From NCBI RefSeq assembly GCF_023806565.1, contig NZ_JAMTDV010000004.1, positions 1 to 52,371 of the forward strand: DNA of 52,371 nucleotides. The letters run 5' to 3'. Source of the DNA: Accumulibacter sp. Lineage in GTDB: Bacteria > Pseudomonadota > Gammaproteobacteria > Burkholderiales > Rhodocyclaceae. Below, piece after piece: positions 35,654 to 45,608 of the stretch (position 1 is its first letter; each line of letters starts with the position of its first letter). The position numbers and the translations under genes were made by a program. The notes under the pieces are model-generated. The model searched no databases, was not told the origin of the DNA, and saw nothing but the letters and a program-made list of their open reading frames with translations.

Positions 35654-37372
35654 TCAGAACAGGAAGTAGCGCTGCGCCATCGGCAGGACGCTGGCCGGCT
35701 CGCAGACCAACAGTTCGCCGTCGGCGCGCACGGCGTAGGTTTCGGCATCGACCTCGATCGTCGGCGTCGCCGAATTGTGGATCATGTCCGTCTTGCCCAG
35801 CCCGCGCGTCCGGCGCACGGCGTGCAGTGGTCTCGCGAGCCGCAGCGCGGCGACCTCCGGATTGTCGAGCGCGGCCTGCGAAACGAAAGTTACCGAGGTC
35901 TTGCGCGCGCCCGCGAAAGCGCCGAACATCGGCCGATAGTGTACCGGCTGCGGCGTCGGGATCGAGGCGTTGGCGTCGCCCATCGCGGCGGCGGCGATCA
36001 TCCCGCCCTTTAGGATCAGCGACGGCTTGACGCCGAAGAAGGCCGGTTTCCAGAGCACCAGATCGGCGAGCTTGCCGACTTCGATCGACCCGACCAGATC
36101 GGCGATGCCGTGCGTGATCGCTGGGTTGATCGTGTACTTGGCTAGGTAGCGCTTGACGCGGAAGTTGTCGTTCGCATACTCGGCACCCCCCGCCGCAGGC
36201 GATGGCAGAGGACCACGCTGCACTTTCATCTTGTGTGCGGTTTGCCAGGTGCGCAGAATCACTTCGCCGACGCGGCCCATTGCCTGCGAATCGGAGGACA
36301 TCATCGACAACGCTCCGAGATCGTGCAGGATATCCTCCGCGGCGATGGTCTCGCGCCGGATGCGGCTTTCCGCGAAAGCAACGTCTTCGGCGATCGCCGG
36401 GTCGAGGTGATGGCAAACCATCAGCATGTCGAGGTGCTCATCGACCGTATTCACCGTGTAAGGCCGCGTCGGGTTGGTCGAAGACGGCAGGACGTTGCCT
36501 TCGCCGACGGCGCGCAGGATGTCCGGCGCATGCCCGCCGCCCGCACCTTCGGTGTGGAAGGTGTGGATGGTGCGTCCCTGGAAGGCGGCCAGCGTCGTTT
36601 CGACGAAACCGGATTCGTTGAGCGTGTCGGTATGAATCGCCACCTGCACGTCCATCTCTTCGGCCACTGTCAGGCAGTTGTCGATCGCAGCCGGAGTGGT
36701 TCCCCAGTCCTCGTGCAGCTTGAGGCCGATGGCGCCGGCGCGCACCTGCTCGCGCAAGGGTTCCGGCAGCGAGACGTTGCCCTTGCCGAGGAAACCGAGG
36801 TTCATCGGGAAGGCGTCGGCTGCTTCGAGCATGCGGTGAATGTGCCAGGGGCCCGGCGTGCAGGTGGTGGCGTAAGTGCCTGTGGCTGGTCCGGTGCCGC
36901 CGCCGAGCATGGTCGTCACGCCCGACATCAGCGCTTCCTCGATCTGCTGCGGGCAGATGAAATGAATGTGGCTGTCGATGCCGCCGGCGGTGACGATCAT
37001 TCCTTCGCCGGCGATGATCTCGGTACTGCCGCCGATGGCGATCGTCACTCCTGGCTGGATGTCCGGATTGCCCGCCTTGCCGATGCCGGCGATGCGCCCG
37101 CCCTTGATCGCAATGTCGGCCTTGACGATCCCCCAGTGGTCGACGATCAGCGCGTTGGTGATCACCGTATCGGCGACTTCACCGGCAGGCTTCTGCCCCT
37201 GCCCCATCCCGTCGCGAATCACCTTGCCGCCGCCAAACTTGACTTCCTCGCCGTAGATCGTGAAATCACTTTCGACGACGATCCACAGTTCGGTATCGGC
37301 AAGGCGCACGCGATCGCCGACGGTTGGCCCGAACATTTCGGCGTAGGCTTGCCGCGAGATGCGGACACTCAT
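35654..37372 (-). CDS. ureC: Urease alpha subunit UreC
   Basis: This encodes a 572-residue catalytic subunit. It hydrolyses urea to ammonia and carbamate at a two-nickel centre. Metal ligands are His135 and His137 (GIDSHIHF) and Lys218 ([10 protein letters not shown]), the lysine that becomes carbamylated. The mobile flap contains MVCHHLDP, and [12 protein letters not shown] contributes the Asp ligand. All expected active-site motifs are present and length is standard, so the enzyme should be functional. ATG 37372 overlaps the ureB stop by four bases. Confidence 0.97.
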   Translation of the reverse strand: MSVRISRQAYAEMFGPTVGDRVRLADTELWIVVESDFTIYGEEVKFGGGKVIRDGMGQGQKPAGEVADTVITNALIVDHWGIVKADIAIKGGRIAGIGKAGNPDIQPGVTIAIGGSTEIIAGEGMIVTAGGIDSHIHFICPQQIEEALMSGVTTMLGGGTGPATGTYATTCTPGPWHIHRMLEAADAFPMNLGFLGKGNVSLPEPLREQVRAGAIGLKLHEDWGTTPAAIDNCLTVAEEMDVQVAIHTDTLNESGFVETTLAAFQGRTIHTFHTEGAGGGHAPDILRAVGEGNVLPSSTNPTRPYTVNTVDEHLDMLMVCHHLDPAIAEDVAFAESRIRRETIAAEDILHDLGALSMMSSDSQAMGRVGEVILRTWQTAHKMKVQRGPLPSPAAGGAEYANDNFRVKRYLAKYTINPAITHGIADLVGSIEVGKLADLVLWKPAFFGVKPSLILKGGMIAAAAMGDANASIPTPQPVHYRPMFGAFAGARKTSVTFVSQAALDNPEVAALRLARPLHAVRRTRGLGKTDMIHNSATPTIEVDAETYAVRADGELLVCEPASVLPMAQRYFLF

Positions 37373-37677
37373 GACAGTTCCCCCATGACTGAGCCAGTGA
37401 AACCGTAAACCCTACGGTCCCCGCCCAGCGCAACCAGCTGCACGCTGCGCGTCTGCCCGGGCTCGAAGCGTACGGCGGTGCCGGCGGCGATGTCGAGCCG
37501 GTAACCGCGTGCCGCCGCCCGGTCAAAGGCCAGCGCCAGGTTCGTTTCGGCAAAGTGATAGTGCGAACCGATCTGGATCGGCCGGTCGCCGGTATTGGCG
37601 ACCGTCAGCCGGATCGTCTCGCGACCGGCGTTGAGTTCGATCTCGCCGTCCTCTATCTGCATTTCTCCGGGAATCAT
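37369..37677 (-). CDS. ureB: Urease beta subunit UreB
   Basis: This encodes a 102-residue structural subunit that packs against UreC in the urease trimer. Family motifs MIPGEM at the N-terminus, [13 protein letters not shown] and [13 protein letters not shown] are intact. Its separation from UreA is the usual arrangement in proteobacteria; some bacteria fuse the two. It lies 10 bases after ureA and overlaps ureC (ATGA), so subunits are made in step. Confidence 0.96.
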   Translation of the reverse strand: MIPGEMQIEDGEIELNAGRETIRLTVANTGDRPIQIGSHYHFAETNLALAFDRAAARGYRLDIAAGTAVRFEPGQTRSVQLVALGGDRRVYGFTGSVMGELS

Positions 37678-37687
37678 GACCGGCTCC

Positions 37688-37990
37688 TCAGACGATCGGG
37701 TGATGGACGGTAACCAGCTTGGTCCCGTCCGGGAAGGTTGCCTCCACCTGGATGTCGTGGATCATTTCGGGGACGCCTTCCATCACGTCGTCCCGGGTCA
37801 GCAGCGTCGTGCCGTAGCTCATCAGTTCGGCCACGCTGCGCCCATCGCGCGCGCCTTCGACGATGGCGGCGCTGATCAGGGCGACTGCTTCCGGGTAGTT
37901 GAGTTTCAGACCACGCGCCCGGCGCCGCTCGGCGACCAGCGCAGCGGTGAAGATCAACAGCTTGTCCTTCTCTCTCGGTGTCAGTTCCAT
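37688..37990 (-). CDS. ureA: Urease gamma subunit UreA
   Basis: This encodes a 100-residue subunit of urease. It starts [20 protein letters not shown] and holds the [14 protein letters not shown] and [16 protein letters not shown] signatures. It forms the (UreABC)3 complex with UreB and UreC. The ATG at 37990 is 16 bases after the ureD stop, with GGGAGA in between. Confidence 0.96.
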   Translation of the reverse strand: MELTPREKDKLLIFTAALVAERRRARGLKLNYPEAVALISAAIVEGARDGRSVAELMSYGTTLLTRDDVMEGVPEMIHDIQVEATFPDGTKLVTVHHPIV

Positions 37991-38006
37991 GCATCTCCCA
38001 CAATGT

Positions 38007-38873
38007 TCAGGTGCTCCAGATCCGCGGCGGCACCGCCGTCCTGCCGAGTGCGGCCGGTCGCAAGACCTGCCATACCGCGCTCAACCAGGCGCGCGCCACC
38101 TCCGTCCCGGGGGCAAGGCAGCGCGCCACGAGCACTTCGGGCAAAGCCGTGACGCCGGTGAGCACGCCTCCGTCGGCGGGAAGCGTGCGACAGGCATCCA
38201 GCCAATCGCGAGCCACCGCCTTGCCGGCGAGAAGCAGTGTCGCGCTGACCGGCTGGCCGGCCAGACCGGCGGCCGCGTCGAGCCACGCCGCGCCACCCGC
38301 GAGCCGCCCGCGCTCGATCCACAGCGGCCGTCCGGCCCTTTCGATCCGCGTCGACAGGTCGAGCCAGCCATTTCGGAAGCGTTCGCCGCTGGCAGTGCGG
38401 CCCAGGCATAGAATTTCCCAGCCGCAGAATGTTCCCCCTTCCGCCAGCTCGACGCGCGTCTGCATGGTCGCTTCGGCGCCATCATAAACGATTGTTTCCT
38501 GCGGCAGCCATTCGATGATCGCAGAAGGGGCGACACGGACCGACAGCGACTGCTGCGCCGGCCGCCCACCCGCACGATACCACTTGCCGGCGCCAGGTGT
38601 GGTCAACAAGGCACACGCGCCGGGAGCGGCGGCAAGCTCGACCTCGAGGCGGTCGCCGCCGGCAATTCCGCCCGGCGGATGGAGAACGATCGCGTGGCAG
38701 GTGGCGGGGCCTTCCGGGTAAAACGCTCGCTGTACGCGCAGCGGTCCGCAATGCTCACGCCGCACCAGCCGCGTCGCCGCCGAGTGCCGCTCGAAGCCGA
38801 GAGCCAGGCGCGCGTGCCAGCCGGGACGCGCCGCTTCCTCGTCTGCCCGCCGCTTCAGGTCCTCGCAGCGCAT
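38007..38873 (-). CDS. ureD: Urease accessory protein UreD (UreH)
   Basis: This encodes a 288-residue beta-helical scaffold that binds apo-urease first and recruits UreF and UreG. Recognisable motifs are [42 protein letters not shown] and GWEILCLGR. The ATG at 38873 lies 19 bases inside the 3' end of the upstream kinase gene, so the urease operon may be translated in coupling with that gene. The rest of the open frame upstream is a shadow of the kinase. Confidence 0.94.
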   Translation of the reverse strand: MRCEDLKRRADEEAARPGWHARLALGFERHSAATRLVRREHCGPLRVQRAFYPEGPATCHAIVLHPPGGIAGGDRLEVELAAAPGACALLTTPGAGKWYRAGGRPAQQSLSVRVAPSAIIEWLPQETIVYDGAEATMQTRVELAEGGTFCGWEILCLGRTASGERFRNGWLDLSTRIERAGRPLWIERGRLAGGAAWLDAAAGLAGQPVSATLLLAGKAVARDWLDACRTLPADGGVLTGVTALPEVLVARCLAPGTEVARAWLSAVWQVLRPAALGRTAVPPRIWST

Positions 38874-40294
38874 ACTTCGCCAGCCTGCCGCGGGCGCCAC
38901 TTGTCGACCACTGTCGCAAGCTCGTCGAGGCGAAACGGCTTGCTGACAAAATCGTCCATGCCCGCAGCCAGACAGGTTTCGCGATCGCCAACCATGGCAT
39001 TCGCAGTCAGCGCGATGATCGGAATGCGCGTGGCGCCGGCGGCTTCGCTGGCGCGAATTCGTTGTGTCGCCTCGATCCCATCCAGTTCGGGCATCTGGCA
39101 ATCCATCAGGACCATGTCGAAGGAATGCGGCGCGGCGAGCACTTCCAGTGCGCTCAGACCGTTGCTGGCGACCGTACAGGCACAGCCGATCGCCTCCAGA
39201 AAACCGCAGGCAACCAACTGATTGACCGGGTTGTCTTCGACGACCAGCACCTTGAGCTGCCGCGCCTCTGCCGTCCGCCTAACCTGTGGCACCGGGCTCG
39301 TCGGCAGAACCACTTGCCGCGCCGGCTGGCGTTGCCGATCACGTTCGAACGTCAAGGAAAACCAGAAACACGAGCCGACACCCTGCCGGCTGCTTACGCC
39401 ACAGCGTCCGCCCATGAGTTCGCAAAGCCGCCGCACGATCGCGAGCCCCAGACCGGTACCACCAAACCGCCGGGTGATCGAACTGTCCGCCTGCGTGAAC
39501 GACTCGAAGAGGTGGGGCACGATGTCTTCGCTGATGCCGAGACCGGTGTCTTCCACTTCGAAGCGATAAACCAGCGCGCTGCCTTCGTCGGAGATCAGCC
39601 GGGCACGAATGCAGATCTGCCCCTGTTGCGTGAACTTCAGTGCATTGCCCACGAGGTTGGTAAGGATCTGCGCATAGCGTGTCGGATCGCCAATCACCGC
39701 ATTCGGCAGATCAGCCGGCCAGTCGATCAGCGATGCCAGACCCTTGCCCTCGATCTGTGCTTGCAGCAGCAGCAGAGTCTGTTCGGTCGTCGCGCGCAAG
39801 TCGAAAGGCGTCGATTCTATGTCCAGGCGACCGGCCTCGATCTTCGAAAAGTCGAGAATGTCGTTGAGGATCTTGAGCAGCGAGAGGGCCGACTGCTGAA
39901 TGGTGTCGGCCATCTTCCGCTGCTTGCCGTCCAGCGGGCTGGTGAGCAGCAGTTCGGTCATTCCCAACACGCCGTTCATCGGCGTCCGCAGCTCATGGCT
40001 CATCGCCGCTAGAAATGCCGACTTGGCGCGACTGGCCGCGTGCGCCGCCTCGTTCGACGCCTGCAACTCCCGATTGCTTTGCTCGAGCGCCTGCAAGGCC
40101 TGAGTCAGCGCGGCAGTACGCTCCTTCACCTTGCCTTCGAGAGCGATGGCGCCCTGAAACAGGGAAAACGAGTTGCCCTTCCGGTCCACTTCGCGTTCGA
40201 CACGATTCATCAGGACCTCGTTGATGTATCGAAGCTGTGCGTTTTCCTCCTCGAGTTCGAGGCAGCGGGACTGCAAACGGGCCAGTTCGCTCAT
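38855..40294 (-). CDS. Hybrid histidine kinase/response regulator, cytoplasmic
   Basis: This encodes a 479-residue protein without membrane segments. Residues 1-90 form a coiled coil. The HisKA helix has the phosphate acceptor His100 ([13 protein letters not shown]). The ATPase domain shows an N box (NLVGNALKF), G1 (DTGLGIS), F box and G2 (GGTGLGLAI). A receiver domain follows from about 345 with the phospho-Asp in [12 protein letters not shown] and a conserved Lys in FVSKPFR. No PAS, GAF or periplasmic sensor is present. It likely takes its input from the FIST protein 28 bases upstream. No DNA-binding output is in the window. ATG 40294 (MSELARLQ) is chosen; the longer frame overlaps the FIST gene. 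Confidence 0.92.
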   Translation of the reverse strand: MSELARLQSRCLELEEENAQLRYINEVLMNRVEREVDRKGNSFSLFQGAIALEGKVKERTAALTQALQALEQSNRELQASNEAAHAASRAKSAFLAAMSHELRTPMNGVLGMTELLLTSPLDGKQRKMADTIQQSALSLLKILNDILDFSKIEAGRLDIESTPFDLRATTEQTLLLLQAQIEGKGLASLIDWPADLPNAVIGDPTRYAQILTNLVGNALKFTQQGQICIRARLISDEGSALVYRFEVEDTGLGISEDIVPHLFESFTQADSSITRRFGGTGLGLAIVRRLCELMGGRCGVSSRQGVGSCFWFSLTFERDRQRQPARQVVLPTSPVPQVRRTAEARQLKVLVVEDNPVNQLVACGFLEAIGCACTVASNGLSALEVLAAPHSFDMVLMDCQMPELDGIEATQRIRASEAAGATRIPIIALTANAMVGDRETCLAAGMDDFVSKPFRLDELATVVDKWRPRQAGEVCAART

Positions 40295-40322
40295 CTTCGT
40301 AGCGGTCGATCGTCTGCGAACT

Positions 40323-41477
40323 TCAGGAGGCCTGTCCGATCGCAATGCCAGTGAAAGTCTGATTGACGTGCATCGAGTTGAACTGTTCGCCATAGGTGGC
40401 GAAGCCGATCACGTTGTTCTCGGCGAGAAGCTTTCCGATTCGTTCCTGGAGTCCATCGCGTTCGCCTTCCAGGCGGCGCAGAATACAGTCGCAGCCGAGT
40501 ACCAGTTGCGGCGGCCCGACGGTGGCGCGGACCTTGGCGAATGCCTCCTGCAGGTTTTCCAGCATGTCCATACCTCTGGCGATCGTCAGCACGATGCCGT
40601 CGTCGATGGCACAGAAGAACGACAGGCTTTCGTCCTCGTTCACCTTCGCGATCGAGCGCACGAAGTATTGGCCGCCGACGCGCACGACCAGGGGATGCGT
40701 GGCAAAGATCAACGGCGTCAGTTCATCGATCGCCAGGCCCAGCAGCCGCGCAAATTCCCGGGCAGCCGGCTTGCCGTTGATCTCGAAGACGATCCGGCGC
40801 AGCGGATCCGAGCGGGTGATGACGAGGCGCTTGTCCGAATGCACGAAGTGCTGCGTGCGGAACGCCAGAAACGGCAACCCGGTACGCAGCACGCTGAGCA
40901 GCGCGACCTTCTGCCGGAATTTTCCTTGGTAGTAGAGGTGTGTTGCCCCGAAGCGAGTGCCATCGGCTGCCGAGCCGCCGATCAGGTCGATTCCCTGCAG
41001 GTGGTGGTGCATGCAACTGACGGCGAGTTCTTCCTGCATCGCGAGGCCGTCGATCAACAGGAATGCGAAGGTATCGCCGGCGCTGGGCGGTTGCCCGTCG
41101 CGCGGACCGAGGCCGTCCAGCAGTGCGCTGACTTCGCCCGCGGTGGCAACACTGTCGAAGGGATCGAGGGGGATCAGCCGGGTGGCGACATCCAGGTCGC
41201 GCCCGGCCAGACTGAAGCCGGTCACCGTGCCGGAAAGGTAGCCCTGCGGAGTGATTTCGCCTGCGGTGGTGCAACCGATCAGATTGACGTCGCCGAAGAG
41301 CCGGTGCAAGCCCTCCGCCAGTACCGGCAGATCCATGTCGGCTGCACAGTAAAAGACTGCGAGCTTGATTTCCGGCTGGTCCAGTGCAGCGTGTACCTCC
41401 CGGGCAGCCTGCGCCGCATCACGGGACTGCACGGTGCACCTGCGAATCGAGAGCGAACATGGTGAAGAAGACGGCAT
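40323..41477 (-). CDS. FIST domain sensory protein
   Basis: This encodes a 384-residue soluble protein with FIST_N (about 20-220) and FIST_C (about 225-365) domains. Visible signatures are [30 protein letters not shown] and, near the C-terminus, [16 protein letters not shown] domains are predicted small-ligand sensors (amino acids proposed) and are often encoded beside or fused to signal-transduction proteins. ATG 41477 has AGGAG six bases upstream. The gene lies 28 bases before the hybrid kinase, consistent with an input partner. The ligand is unknown; a nitrogen compound is a guess from the linked urease genes. Confidence 0.9.
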   Translation of the reverse strand: MPSSSPCSLSIRRCTVQSRDAAQAAREVHAALDQPEIKLAVFYCAADMDLPVLAEGLHRLFGDVNLIGCTTAGEITPQGYLSGTVTGFSLAGRDLDVATRLIPLDPFDSVATAGEVSALLDGLGPRDGQPPSAGDTFAFLLIDGLAMQEELAVSCMHHHLQGIDLIGGSAADGTRFGATHLYYQGKFRQKVALLSVLRTGLPFLAFRTQHFVHSDKRLVITRSDPLRRIVFEINGKPAAREFARLLGLAIDELTPLIFATHPLVVRVGGQYFVRSIAKVNEDESLSFFCAIDDGIVLTIARGMDMLENLQEAFAKVRATVGPPQLVLGCDCILRRLEGERDGLQERIGKLLAENNVIGFATYGEQFNSMHVNQTFTGIAIGQAS

Positions 41478-41958
41478 CGATGGCTCCTGATCCTTTCTGG
41501 CAGGCGAAGCGCCGCCGGCCTGTCGGGCTGATGGAGGCGAACTGGCAGCAGAAAGTGCGACCTGCCGAAGGAGAGGACTGGCCAGAGGAGGTGCACCCGA
41601 CGACACGCTTCCGATTATAGGTTTCCCCATCGACAGGGGTCAATCGCGCCACTGCAGCAGATAGCCACATCGAATAGCGGCGCCGTTCCTCCGGTCGCGA
41701 GCGATCGCTCGTGGCGCAACGTCCCTCACGCGCACCATGCCGCATCGTCAAGAAGAGGACCTGTGGCGACCTGTCGAAATTCTTGACACGCGCACCTTCC
41801 GTGACCGTTGACCGGATCTCCATTGCATTGAAAGAACATCAATTTTTCTTATTCTTGAAGAGGTGGCGCGGCTTGTGCTTTCGGCGAATTGCTCGGGTCG
41901 CGCAGAATGACCGGACAAATTCGTCAATTTTCCTCTGACCAATACAGGAGTTCCTTCA
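41478..41958. other. Divergent intergenic region
   Basis: About 480 bases lie between the FIST gene (minus) and a PEP-CTERM gene (plus). I see a sigma-54-type promoter for the latter at 41864-41879 and no convincing coding frame. No clear promoter for the FIST gene was found. Confidence 0.6.
41864..41879 (+). promoter_or_regulatory. Sigma-54 (-24/-12) promoter of PEP-CTERM gene
   Basis: TGGCGCGGCTTGTGCT fits the RpoN consensus TGGCACG-N4-TTGCW with the invariant GG and GC ten bases apart and two mismatches. The start site would be near 41891, 68 bases before the ATG. In floc-forming betaproteobacteria PEP-CTERM genes are reported to depend on RpoN and the PrsK/PrsR system, which fits. Confidence 0.7.
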
Positions 41959-42606
41959 ATGAAAAACTTATTCGCCATTACAGCAACTTGCGCTGGAATC
42001 ATGGGGCTCGTTGGCGGCGCCCAGGCGGACACCGTATACACTTCCCGGGCGGCGTTCGACGCCGCAACCGCTGGGCAGACCATCATCGATTTTAATGGTA
42101 TCGCAGGAGCAAACAGCTACGTCGCTTACAACGCTGGCCCGCTGATCCTGTCGGGCGTCACCTTCACCGGCAACGGCAGCATGTTCGTCATTGGCGAAAA
42201 CTGGTATGGCACCGCTTATCCCGATGGCGGCTATCTCAACTCGGACTATGCGGCGACGAACACCATCGTCGCGACGCTGCCGGGGGCGACCGCCGTCGGC
42301 TTCGACTTCGGCGGCCTGCTCGGCGCGCCGGTGACCTTTACCGTCACCTTGTCGGACGGCTTCACCTGGTCCGCGACCAGCAACGGATCCATTTCGCCGC
42401 TGGCGCCGCTGGAATTCATCGGCATCACCTCGTCGACGCCGCTGAGCAGCATCAAGATCGACATGCCTAACGCCGCCAGCTACAACGCAATCGACAACTT
42501 CACGCTGGCCGCCGCGGTCCCCGAGCCAGCCAGTTGCGCACTGTTGTTGACTGGACTCGGCATGCTCGGCGCGACGATGCGTCGCCGCCAGACTGCATCC
42601 GCCTGA
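41959..42606 (+). CDS. PEP-CTERM sorting domain protein
   Basis: This encodes a 215-residue exported protein: signal peptide (MKNLFAITATCAGIMGLVGG, cleavage after AQA), then a beta-sandwich domain with the TIIDFNGIAG opening and TAVGFDFGG motif common in PEP-CTERM proteins of unknown function. The tail is VPEPASCALLLTGLGMLG with an MRRRQ anchor. It should be sorted by an exosortase and take part in matrix or floc formation. ATG 41959 follows CAGGAGTTCCTTCA. It has its own sigma-54-type promoter and a strong downstream hairpin, so it is a single-gene unit. Confidence 0.88.
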   Translation: MKNLFAITATCAGIMGLVGGAQADTVYTSRAAFDAATAGQTIIDFNGIAGANSYVAYNAGPLILSGVTFTGNGSMFVIGENWYGTAYPDGGYLNSDYAATNTIVATLPGATAVGFDFGGLLGAPVTFTVTLSDGFTWSATSNGSISPLAPLEFIGITSSTPLSSIKIDMPNAASYNAIDNFTLAAAVPEPASCALLLTGLGMLGATMRRRQTASA

Positions 42607-42638
42607 GGCAGCAGGCAGGGCCACCGGCACAACGATTC

Positions 42639-42672
42639 GAGCGAACCGGCAAAGGCCGCTGCCGGTTCGCTC
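42639..42672. terminator. Strong hairpin between convergent genes
   Basis: GAGCGAACCGGCA (42639-42651) and TGCCGGTTCGCTC (42660-42672) form a perfect 13-bp stem with an 8-base loop. It lies between the PEP-CTERM stop (42606) and the convergent GH13 stop (42699). It lacks a T tract but is well placed to end both transcripts. Confidence 0.65.
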
Positions 42673-42698
42673 GCCGCCCCGCTCCTCGCCGACCGGGG

Positions 42699-44672
42699 CT
42701 AGAAATCTCCGTGGTCGCGAGCGAAAACGAGGATGCTGTTCGCCGGCAAGGTAATCGCGGCCGACGCCGGCAGCCCGTCCCACGAGGGACCGTCGGCAGT
42801 AACGCCACCCGCATTCCCTTGCGCGTTGGGATTGACCCACTGGTCGTAGACGTCGCTGTTGAAGACCTCGTACCAGTACCCGCCGGCCGGAAAGCCGATG
42901 CGGTAACCGTGGTTGTAGAAGGTTCCCTCGTTGAAGCTGGCGACGATCACCACGTCGCGACCAATTCCCGGTATCCAGCGCTGCCAGGCGATGACCCGAT
43001 TCTGATTGTGCACGTGGAAAACGTTCAGGCCGTCGCCGCGCAGTCCGGGATGCCTGCGACGCAGCCACATCAGATCACGCGTGCAGCGATGCTGATCCGA
43101 CATCGCCTTGTCACCGCCTTCCAGACCATCCCACCAGATCAGCAACTCGGGACGACCCGTCCAGTCCGTCCAGTACTTGTCCTCGAGAAACTCCTGACCC
43201 ATGAAAATCATCGGTACCCCGGGTGCCGTCAGCAGCATCCCGGCCGCCACCTTCGCCCGGCTGCGTGCGTACCACGAGCGCGAGTTGCTCGGATCGGCAA
43301 GAGCTGCGATACGCGGCTGCCGGTCGCCATGATTGACATCGAGCAGATCGTGGTTTTCCAGGCACTGAAACACGCTCCAGCGTCCCTGATCGCGATACGT
43401 CAGGTAAAGGGCGTCACGCACGCGATCGAGATTCACCGCCGCCTGCCGGCCGCCGGTAGTTTCGCCGATCGCCTTGCGCACGTTGTCGCGCAAGGTATCG
43501 CTATAGCCCAGGTCGAAACCCATTCCATAAGGCGGCGAGGCAATTGCCCGCCAGCGCTCGTCCCCCCAATACTCCGCGATCTGCACGGCGCCGGGTTTGA
43601 TGAAGCGCAGCGTGCTGGTCAGATCCTGGGCAAAGAACCAGCCGCCGTTTTCTGCGATTACCGTGACCTGATCGTAGCGCAGGCCGTCCACATGGTATTC
43701 CTGCAACAGCGCCTTGCCATTGTCGATCAGGAACTCGCGCACCTCCTGCTTCCAGTAGGCGAATATCAGGCCGCCGGCGTGACCCTGATCGGTGAAGTAA
43801 AGACTGTTGTTGTTGGTCGTGGCGGCCTGGCGATCGAAAAAGTAGATGCTCTGATCGTCAAATCCGCCGCCCGCGTGGTTATACACGACATCAGTGATCA
43901 CAGCGACCCCGTACAGGTGGCAAAGGTCGATGAACGCCTTGAACTGGTTGACCTGTCCCGTGATCTGCGCCGCCGTCAGAGGAGGAAATCCCTTCGCCGT
44001 CAGCAGCCGGTTCACCCGTTCGAGATACGGTGGCAAGTCGGCTGCCCGCACCGCGTAGTCCATCTCCGGCGAGAAAAGGTCGGTGCCGTTGTAGCCGAGG
44101 CTGTTCTCGCCCTGGAACTCCTGGAATGGCAGTGGCATCACCGCGTTGATCCCGAGATCGGCGAAATACTCGATGCGATCGACCACGTCGAGAATCTTGC
44201 ACACCCGGTGCGGCCGAATGTCCCGGCCGCTGGCGTCTCTCGCATAGAACACGCCGATGTGGAACTGATAGACGATCAGCTCGCTGAACGCTGGCGTACG
44301 GTAGCCGGCGTCGTGCCAGGCATAGTCCGCCGGGCTACGCACGATGCAATTGCAGTCGGGATAGCCGTCCATCTCCAGCTCGCGCGCATAAGGGTCGCGC
44401 TTGAAGCCTTCGCTTCCTTCGCCGACGACGTAGAAGCGGTAGAGATCGCCATCCTCGACACCCGGGAAAAAGCCTCCCCAATAGCCATTGCCGTCCTTGA
44501 CCAGCAAGGCGTCGGGACTCTTCGGAAAGTCCGGCGGGCTGCCCGTCGGCTGCGGCAACGCGAGATACACCGCCAGCGCGTTCGGCGCCCAGGTGCGAAA
44601 AGTGGCTCCTCCCGGCACCAGGCTGGCGCCGAGCGGAGTGTGCGAATCGATGTATTGTTGCGATGCGGTCAT
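42699..44672 (-). CDS. GH13 alpha-glucan enzyme, branching-enzyme-like
   Basis: This encodes a 657-residue cytoplasmic protein with an N-terminal CBM48-like domain (ATFRTWAPNALAVYLAL) and a GH13 barrel. Conserved regions are DVVYNHAGGG, the nucleophile Asp in VDGLRYDQVTV, the acid/base Glu in VQIAEYWGDE and the third Asp in CLENHDLLDV. It resembles 1,4-alpha-glucan branching enzymes and related amylases, but DGLRYDQV differs from the DGLRVDAV of classical GlgB, so exact specificity is open. It would act on glycogen or related glucans. No other glycogen genes are adjacent; the next gene, urtE, is unrelated. Confidence 0.85.
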   Translation of the reverse strand: MTASQQYIDSHTPLGASLVPGGATFRTWAPNALAVYLALPQPTGSPPDFPKSPDALLVKDGNGYWGGFFPGVEDGDLYRFYVVGEGSEGFKRDPYARELEMDGYPDCNCIVRSPADYAWHDAGYRTPAFSELIVYQFHIGVFYARDASGRDIRPHRVCKILDVVDRIEYFADLGINAVMPLPFQEFQGENSLGYNGTDLFSPEMDYAVRAADLPPYLERVNRLLTAKGFPPLTAAQITGQVNQFKAFIDLCHLYGVAVITDVVYNHAGGGFDDQSIYFFDRQAATTNNNSLYFTDQGHAGGLIFAYWKQEVREFLIDNGKALLQEYHVDGLRYDQVTVIAENGGWFFAQDLTSTLRFIKPGAVQIAEYWGDERWRAIASPPYGMGFDLGYSDTLRDNVRKAIGETTGGRQAAVNLDRVRDALYLTYRDQGRWSVFQCLENHDLLDVNHGDRQPRIAALADPSNSRSWYARSRAKVAAGMLLTAPGVPMIFMGQEFLEDKYWTDWTGRPELLIWWDGLEGGDKAMSDQHRCTRDLMWLRRRHPGLRGDGLNVFHVHNQNRVIAWQRWIPGIGRDVVIVASFNEGTFYNHGYRIGFPAGGYWYEVFNSDVYDQWVNPNAQGNAGGVTADGPSWDGLPASAAITLPANSILVFARDHGDF

Positions 44673-44910
44673 GGCGGCACCTATCGGCAGATCGGTCGAA
44701 GGACTGGCGGGCTGCCCGCACGGGCGCCGACTGCACGTCCTTCGACAGGGCCGGGCGTCGAATCGCTGGACGGGCAGCGCGAGCCAGATGGGAATCGCAG
44801 CGTGGCGCTCGCCGCTTTTCGCGGACGATGTGGCCGGCGCCCTCGTCGCGAGGGTAGCGTTCCCGGTAATCCGCGGTCAATCGGGAATTTGAGCGCGAGC
44901 CCGGCGACCG

Positions 44911-45603
44911 TCAAACCGCCAGCGCCGCGAGCACCCCGTCTTTCTCCATGTCTTCGCCACGACCGCGCAGGATGATCTCGCCACGTTCCATCACCAGGTA
45001 TTGATCGGCCAGCGAGCGGGCGAAATCGTAATACTGCTCGACCAGCAGAATTGCCATTTCGCCACCCGCCGCCAGCGAGCGCACGGCGCGTTCGATGTCC
45101 TTGATGATCGACGGCTGGATGCCTTCGGTCGGCTCGTCGAGGATCAGGAGCTGTGGACTCATCGCCAGCGCACGGCCAATGGCGAGCTGCTGCTGCTGCC
45201 CACCCGACAGGTCGCCGCCACGCCGGCGCAGCATCTGCCGCAAAACGGGAAACATCTCGAAGATGCGCTCGGGTATCGGCGCGCTGCGCGGACAGGCAGC
45301 GAGCCCCATCAGCAGATTCTCGTGCACCGTCAGGCGTGGAAAGATTTCTCGCCCCTGCGGCACGTAGCCGATGCCGGCGCGCACGCGCTGATGCGAAGCG
45401 GCGCGCGTCAGATCGCGGCCGGCGAACTCGATGCTGCCGCTTCGCGTCGGCAGCAATCCCATCAGCGACTTGAGCAGCGTCGACTTGCCGACGCCATTGC
45501 GACCCAGGATCGCCGTCACCTTGCCCGCCTCGGCGGTGAAACTGAGGTTGCGCAGGATATGGCTGCCACCGTAGTACTGATTGAGCTGGTTTACCTTCAG
45601 CAT
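44911..45603 (-). CDS. urtE: Urea ABC transporter ATP-binding protein UrtE
   Basis: This encodes a 230-residue LivF-type ABC ATPase. Walker A is GRNGVGKSTL, the signature LSGGQQQQLAIGRAL and Walker B LLILDEPTEGIQPS, the last being typical of UrtE. With UrtD it energises urea uptake through the UrtB-UrtC channel. ATG 45603 gives a start (MLKVNQLNQYYGG) standard for the family, five bases after the urtD stop. It is last in the operon. Confidence 0.95.
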   Translation of the reverse strand: MLKVNQLNQYYGGSHILRNLSFTAEAGKVTAILGRNGVGKSTLLKSLMGLLPTRSGSIEFAGRDLTRAASHQRVRAGIGYVPQGREIFPRLTVHENLLMGLAACPRSAPIPERIFEMFPVLRQMLRRRGGDLSGGQQQQLAIGRALAMSPQLLILDEPTEGIQPSIIKDIERAVRSLAAGGEMAILLVEQYYDFARSLADQYLVMERGEIILRGRGEDMEKDGVLAALAV

Positions 45604-45608
45604 CGCAG

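Noticed and set aside
42534-44975. 813-codon plus-strand open frame
   Set aside because: It is antisense to the GH13 gene; no recognisable domain.
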